Shown here: piece after piece, positions 6,127 through 9,122 of the stretch
Numbering within the stretch: position 1 is the first letter of the stretch
Layout: each line of letters starts with the position of its first letter
From: CAZKCK01 sp964552325
GTDB taxonomy: Bacteria; Bacteroidota; Bacteroidia; Bacteroidales; TTA-H9
DNA length: 9,122 nt
Direction of reading: 5' to 3'
NCBI GenBank assembly: GCA_964552325.1
Contig: CAZKHA010000140.1
Coordinates: forward strand, 1 to 9,122
Program-made: the position numbers and the translations under genes
The notes under the pieces: generated by a model
What the model was told of the DNA's origin: nothing
Database searches by the model: none
Seen by the model: only the letters and a program-made list of their open reading frames with translations

Positions 6127-7098
6127 AAGGATATTCCTTATAAAGTTTTGAACTTCATAGGGTTGATTAAACACTTTATGCAGTTCGGATATTATTGGGT
6201 AAAGGAATTGGCTGTTGCGTTTACGTATTTGGTCATGGAATATATTCACGGCAATTTTGCCCTCGAGCACTACTTTTTCTGAAATCTGCTCATTAAAGAA
6301 CCCCTTACCAATCAACAGCCCCAATGTACGGTTACGGCTAAGGTCGTTGAGCGATGTAAGCCCAAAATCGCCAAAGCCACAGTATTTAAACATGGTAGGT
6401 TTCCGTCCACCAAACTGCAGCAAGATAGCACGCATCTCGTTGAATGCACGGGTAAGGAACAAGAACCTCAGATTAGCTGAATTAAACTGTGCATCCACAA
6501 TACCGAGCGCAATTGCGTAGATATTCTTTAAGATACTCAACAACTCAACCCCTCTGATATCTTTGGAGTAATCGGTATAAACAATTGTATCCTCGAATAA
6601 TAGTGCAAAGCGGTCGTAAGTATCTTTTGATTTGGCACCAATGGTAAAAGCTGTTGGGCTTCCGTTAATTAATTCGCGGGCAAAGGTTGGGCCTTTCATG
6701 GTACACACCTCAAAAGTGACTTGTTTTGCCAAGGTTTCAGCAATCGTAAGGTTATCGGGGCTAAAACCTTTAGCCATATTCACAAGAACAGCATCTGGTA
6801 GCAGGAGCTGGGAATTCGCCTTTACAAAATCAACAACTGCATAGCTCGGGATGGCTAAAAAAACGACTTGAGCTTGGTTTAAAATGGAAGGGTCAATGGA
6901 GGCTTTTAAGTTTCTATTTAACTTAAAACCAGGGAAATACTTACTATTTGTGCGCGAACGATTAATAGATTCCACCACATCCTGTTCAATTGATAACAAT
7001 TGAACACCAATACCTTCATCAGGCGACAGTGCTTGACCGAGTGCAGTACCAATAGCACCCGCACCAACTATCACTATATTTTTAAAAGGAATATGCAT
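6118..7098 (-). CDS. gpsA: NAD(P)-dependent glycerol-3-phosphate dehydrogenase
   Basis: A 326-aa cytosolic enzyme that interconverts dihydroxyacetone phosphate and sn-glycerol-3-phosphate, the backbone precursor of phospholipids. The N-terminal Rossmann loop is VGAGAIG (11-17). Family blocks follow in order: AKGF (109-112), KGPTFARE (135-142), LKNIYAIALGIVD (190-202), GFGDFGLT (241-248) and SRNRTLG (254-260). The residues expected for catalysis and substrate binding are present: K110, K191, D244, T248 and R255. Differences from textbook GpsA are T138 where Ser is common (GPSFA), a loop about three residues shorter after VDA, and R211 where Lys is usual. It may therefore be a divergent or second copy. 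It ends convergently 18 bp from the glycosyltransferase gene. A promoter box lies just upstream, so it may be expressed apart from the flippase gene. Confidence 0.88.
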   Translation of the reverse strand: MHIPFKNIVIVGAGAIGTALGQALSPDEGIGVQLLSIEQDVVESINRSRTNSKYFPGFKLNRNLKASIDPSILNQAQVVFLAIPSYAVVDFVKANSQLLLPDAVLVNMAKGFSPDNLTIAETLAKQVTFEVCTMKGPTFARELINGSPTAFTIGAKSKDTYDRFALLFEDTIVYTDYSKDIRGVELLSILKNIYAIALGIVDAQFNSANLRFLFLTRAFNEMRAILLQFGGRKPTMFKYCGFGDFGLTSLNDLSRNRTLGLLIGKGFFNEQISEKVVLEGKIAVNIFHDQIRKRNSQFLYPIISELHKVFNQPYEVQNFIRNILKK

Positions 7099-7116
7099 TG
7101 TCTAGAAATAATCCTG

Positions 7117-7124
7117 CAAAGTTA
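7117..7124 (-). promoter_or_regulatory. -7 box for gpsA, TAACTTTG
   Basis: The complement reads TAACTTTG, an exact TAnnTTTG match in the 60-bp gap between the flippase and gpsA genes. The best -33 sequence is a T-rich TTTA about 20 bp upstream, not a clean TTG. The predicted transcript starts about 12 nt before the gpsA ATG, giving a very short leader. No terminator is seen after the flippase gene, so read-through from it is also possible. Confidence 0.5.
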
Positions 7125-7158
7125 GCAATTCTTGTACAGGTAAATAAACCCAAGCAAA

Positions 7159-8652
7159 TCAATGCTTTAAATTCAGAATCCATTTTGAAGGATGCCTCCA
7201 TTTCTGCCAACCTTGCTTTAAACGCAGCAATTCAATGCTTTCAAAAAAACCAACAAAATACAAAACGAATGGAAAAGCAACCAATAACCCAGTTTTTACG
7301 ATTATACCGGGCCACCAACCAAGCTTCTGGGCCAGCAAAGCCAACCCAAATAGCACGAATCCAACAACAAACAGCAAGCCTATTCGCCTATATTCAAAAG
7401 GTATTGGGTAGAACTTTTGCGAATAGTGCAAATAGAGCCAAGCCATTACAAGAGTAGCTATATTGATGGTTATGGCCGCTCCCATAATACCGATAACGGG
7501 GATCAATATAAAGTTTAAACCCAAGCTAACCACCGCGCTTACAATCACAATCCAAGCATTGTATGAAGTACGTTTTACATAGTGCAGTCCCAACGAGAAG
7601 TAATATTGTAAGCCTTTAATAACAAAACTTAGGGATATTAAAGGCACAACAATATAGGCACTCCAATAGCCAGCATTATCGGGGGCAAAGGTTATAATGG
7701 TTTCACGGGCAAAGACAGAAAGAGCCAAGGCAGACAACACCAAAACAAACGTAAAGTATGTAAGCACTTTGGCAAAAAACCGGCTAGAATCACCTGCCTC
7801 ATGCATTTTATAGGCAAATGGCAGAAATCCCAATTGAAACGATTGCAAAATAAAAACATTAATCACCCCTCCTATACGGTAACCAAGTGTGTAAACCCCA
7901 AGGTCTTCTTTTGTTAAGAAGAAATCGATAACAAAGCGATCGCCCAATGATAGTACCAATGCCGAAACGCTAGCAAATACAAGCGGAAAACCATAGGCCA
8001 TCATTTCTTTAAGTAGCTTGAAATTGAATTTTGGCACCAAGTTTCTGATTAAAAAAGGAAGCGACAGTAAATTTAAGGCCAAACTTCCAATAAACTGGCT
8101 GAGAATTATGCCATCAACACCTCTTCCTTGATAAGCAATAAAGTAAACGTTCAAACTTAAAATTAAGGCAAGTTTGATGGTATTTATAATAATGTATAAG
8201 CCTGGTCGCTCATGAAACCGCAACAAATTAAGCACCAATAGATTGAGAATATCGAAGGATATCACTGGAAACGAGAGCATGAGGTAAAAGGCAAACCGGG
8301 GATCGTCCCATACAAGCAGTTTATTGAGCACTCCAGTTAAAGGGTAAGCAATTAAATTAAAGACGCCCAGAATGCCCAGAGAGGCTATCAACACTGTAAA
8401 AACGATCGATTTCTGGCTCTGAATCGATTTTTCGGAAGAGGACCATCGCAGCAAGGCCGTTGGCAAGCTAAACGCCAAGAAAGCCGAAAGAAACTGGCTG
8501 ACGGTTTCAATCAATCCCAGTGTACCATAATCGGCAACGGAGATATTGCTGGTGTATAAGGGCAACAAGATAAAGCCAGTCAATTTGGCTGAAAGGTTGC
8601 CAAAAGCATAAATGACGGTATGTGTGGAAGCGGTTTTAAGATTCTTTAGCAT
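7159..8652 (-). CDS. Wzx-type oligosaccharide flippase, MOP superfamily
   Basis: A 497-aa inner-membrane protein with about 12-14 hydrophobic helices and very few charged residues inside them. The N-terminus (HTVIYAFGNLSAKLTGFILL, then LPLYTSNISVADYGTLGL) is the conserved first-helix block of polysaccharide flippases. YGFPLVFASVSALVLSLGDR (220-239) marks the start of the second six-helix bundle, and GLNFILIPVIGIMGAA (378-393) is the usual late-helix block. Such proteins move undecaprenyl-diphosphate-linked oligosaccharides from the cytosolic to the periplasmic face. The length matches the family. Its ATG overlaps the stop of the upstream SGNH gene in ATGCTAA, which suggests translational coupling. 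The C-terminus (481-497) is a short basic cytosolic tail. The transported glycan is unknown. Confidence 0.9.
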   Translation of the reverse strand: MLKNLKTASTHTVIYAFGNLSAKLTGFILLPLYTSNISVADYGTLGLIETVSQFLSAFLAFSLPTALLRWSSSEKSIQSQKSIVFTVLIASLGILGVFNLIAYPLTGVLNKLLVWDDPRFAFYLMLSFPVISFDILNLLVLNLLRFHERPGLYIIINTIKLALILSLNVYFIAYQGRGVDGIILSQFIGSLALNLLSLPFLIRNLVPKFNFKLLKEMMAYGFPLVFASVSALVLSLGDRFVIDFFLTKEDLGVYTLGYRIGGVINVFILQSFQLGFLPFAYKMHEAGDSSRFFAKVLTYFTFVLVLSALALSVFARETIITFAPDNAGYWSAYIVVPLISLSFVIKGLQYYFSLGLHYVKRTSYNAWIVIVSAVVSLGLNFILIPVIGIMGAAITINIATLVMAWLYLHYSQKFYPIPFEYRRIGLLFVVGFVLFGLALLAQKLGWWPGIIVKTGLLVAFPFVLYFVGFFESIELLRLKQGWQKWRHPSKWILNLKH

Positions 8653-9122
8653 GAGCCTTTGCTATTTATTATATCGCGAATCAAAAAAGCTACTTGTTTA
8701 TGCCCCACTGCATCGAAATGGATGCCATCGGGTACGTTTTTTGGCTCAATTAGGTTGTATGTATCAACAAAACTGCATCCCGTAGTTTCGCATACCTGCT
8801 TAATAAGCTGATTATACTGATTTATTTTTTGTTTTGTGCCAGGTAATTGCGATTCAACACGTTCATCGGTTTGGTTTATCCCAAGGCAAATGATTTGCGC
8901 ACCTGTTTCTTTTTGCAAAAGCTTGATGGTTTTCAGATAAACTGATTTAAAGTCCTTTTCGGAAGTCCAACTTCGTTTCCCACGTAAAAGCACCAAGAAT
9001 TTTCTGTTTTTCTTCTCAAAAAAATCCACGGCTTTTCGTGTCCATCGCCTTATTAGCCATTCCGTTGGTTTAATGGTATTGATGAATCGAAAAACCCATT
9101 CGGGAACTGAACGTGTGCTGCA
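8646..9122 (-). CDS. SGNH/GDSL-type hydrolase, 5' end beyond the window
   Basis: The frame is open from the stop at 8646-8648 to the right edge, so 158 C-terminal residues are visible and the start lies outside. A GTG at 9029 is in frame, but coding continues upstream with plausible protein sequence (SVPEWVFRFINTIKPTEWLI), so GTG 9029 is not the real start. The C-terminal block DGIHFDAVGH (132-141 of the visible part) provides the Asp and His of an SGNH catalytic triad (D132, H135). LVLLRGKRSW and IICLGINQTDER are middle blocks of the fold. The serine-bearing GDS block is not in the window. Members of this fold commonly remove or transfer acyl groups on glycans, which would suit the adjacent flippase. 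It overlaps the flippase start by 7 bp. Confidence 0.75.
   Translation of the reverse strand, partial: CSTRSVPEWVFRFINTIKPTEWLIRRWTRKAVDFFEKKNRKFLVLLRGKRSWTSEKDFKSVYLKTIKLLQKETGAQIICLGINQTDERVESQLPGTKQKINQYNQLIKQVCETTGCSFVDTYNLIEPKNVPDGIHFDAVGHKQVAFLIRDIINSKGSC

Noticed and set aside
7098..7457. Plus-strand frame of 119 codons
   Set aside because: It starts with TTG and lies antisense to the 3' end of the flippase gene. Its composition (many Q, N, K, A) is what the reverse complement of membrane-protein codons gives, with no recognisable motif.
1..9122. CRISPR array, insertion sequence, prophage or defence system
   Set aside because: No spaced direct repeats, transposase or integrase motifs, terminal inverted repeats or nuclease/NTPase modules were seen. 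The coding content is chromosomal housekeeping and glycan-related.

Overview
The window looks like chromosomal DNA from a member of the Bacteroidota. Several lines of evidence agree. Start codons mostly lack a Shine-Dalgarno sequence. Upstream regions carry the Bacteroidota -7 element TAnnTTTG, with the clearest -33/-7 pair in front of rpmH. The gene set (a DUF4834-like small membrane protein, a large YfhO-family membrane protein, a Wzx-type flippase) also fits. The non-coding DNA is AT-rich. I cannot name the genus. I see no insertion sequence, CRISPR array, tRNA, rRNA or phage gene.

Layout from left to right: (1) Positions 1-481 hold no convincing gene. There are small inverted repeats, a possible truncated 5' gene end at the extreme left on the minus strand, and one or two promoters for the next gene. 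(2) Positions 482-1426 (+) encode an atypical NAD(P)-binding SDR/epimerase-family protein. (3) Positions 1531-1689 (+) encode ribosomal protein L34 (rpmH), 52 aa, with its own promoter and a hairpin terminator. rnpA does not follow it. (4) Positions 1778-2032 (+) encode a small DUF4834-like membrane protein. (5) A 291-bp gap contains a promoter candidate. (6) Positions 2324-6099 (+) form a two-gene operon: an 816-aa YfhO-family polytopic membrane protein and a GT-B glycosyltransferase 14 bp downstream. (7) An 18-bp convergent gap contains a hairpin with T-tracts on both sides. (8) Positions 6118-9122 (-) form a second, oppositely oriented group. In transcription order it holds a truncated SGNH/GDSL-type hydrolase, a Wzx/MOP-superfamily flippase that overlaps it by 7 bp, and a GpsA-type glycerol-3-phosphate dehydrogenase with its own promoter candidate.

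The right two-thirds of the window reads as part of a cell-surface glycan locus. A lipid-linked sugar flippase, a cytosolic glycosyltransferase, a YfhO-type membrane protein (family linked in Bacillus to sugar decoration on the outer face of the membrane) and an SGNH hydrolase (a fold that often edits acyl groups on glycans) sit together. The GpsA-like enzyme could supply sn-glycerol-3-phosphate for phospholipid, or for glycan decoration; that second role is inference. I did not find a clearly new defence or mobile system. The points most worth a second look are the altered catalytic position in the SDR protein, the rpmH gene uncoupled from rnpA, the YfhO-glycosyltransferase pair, and the compact terminator between the two operons.
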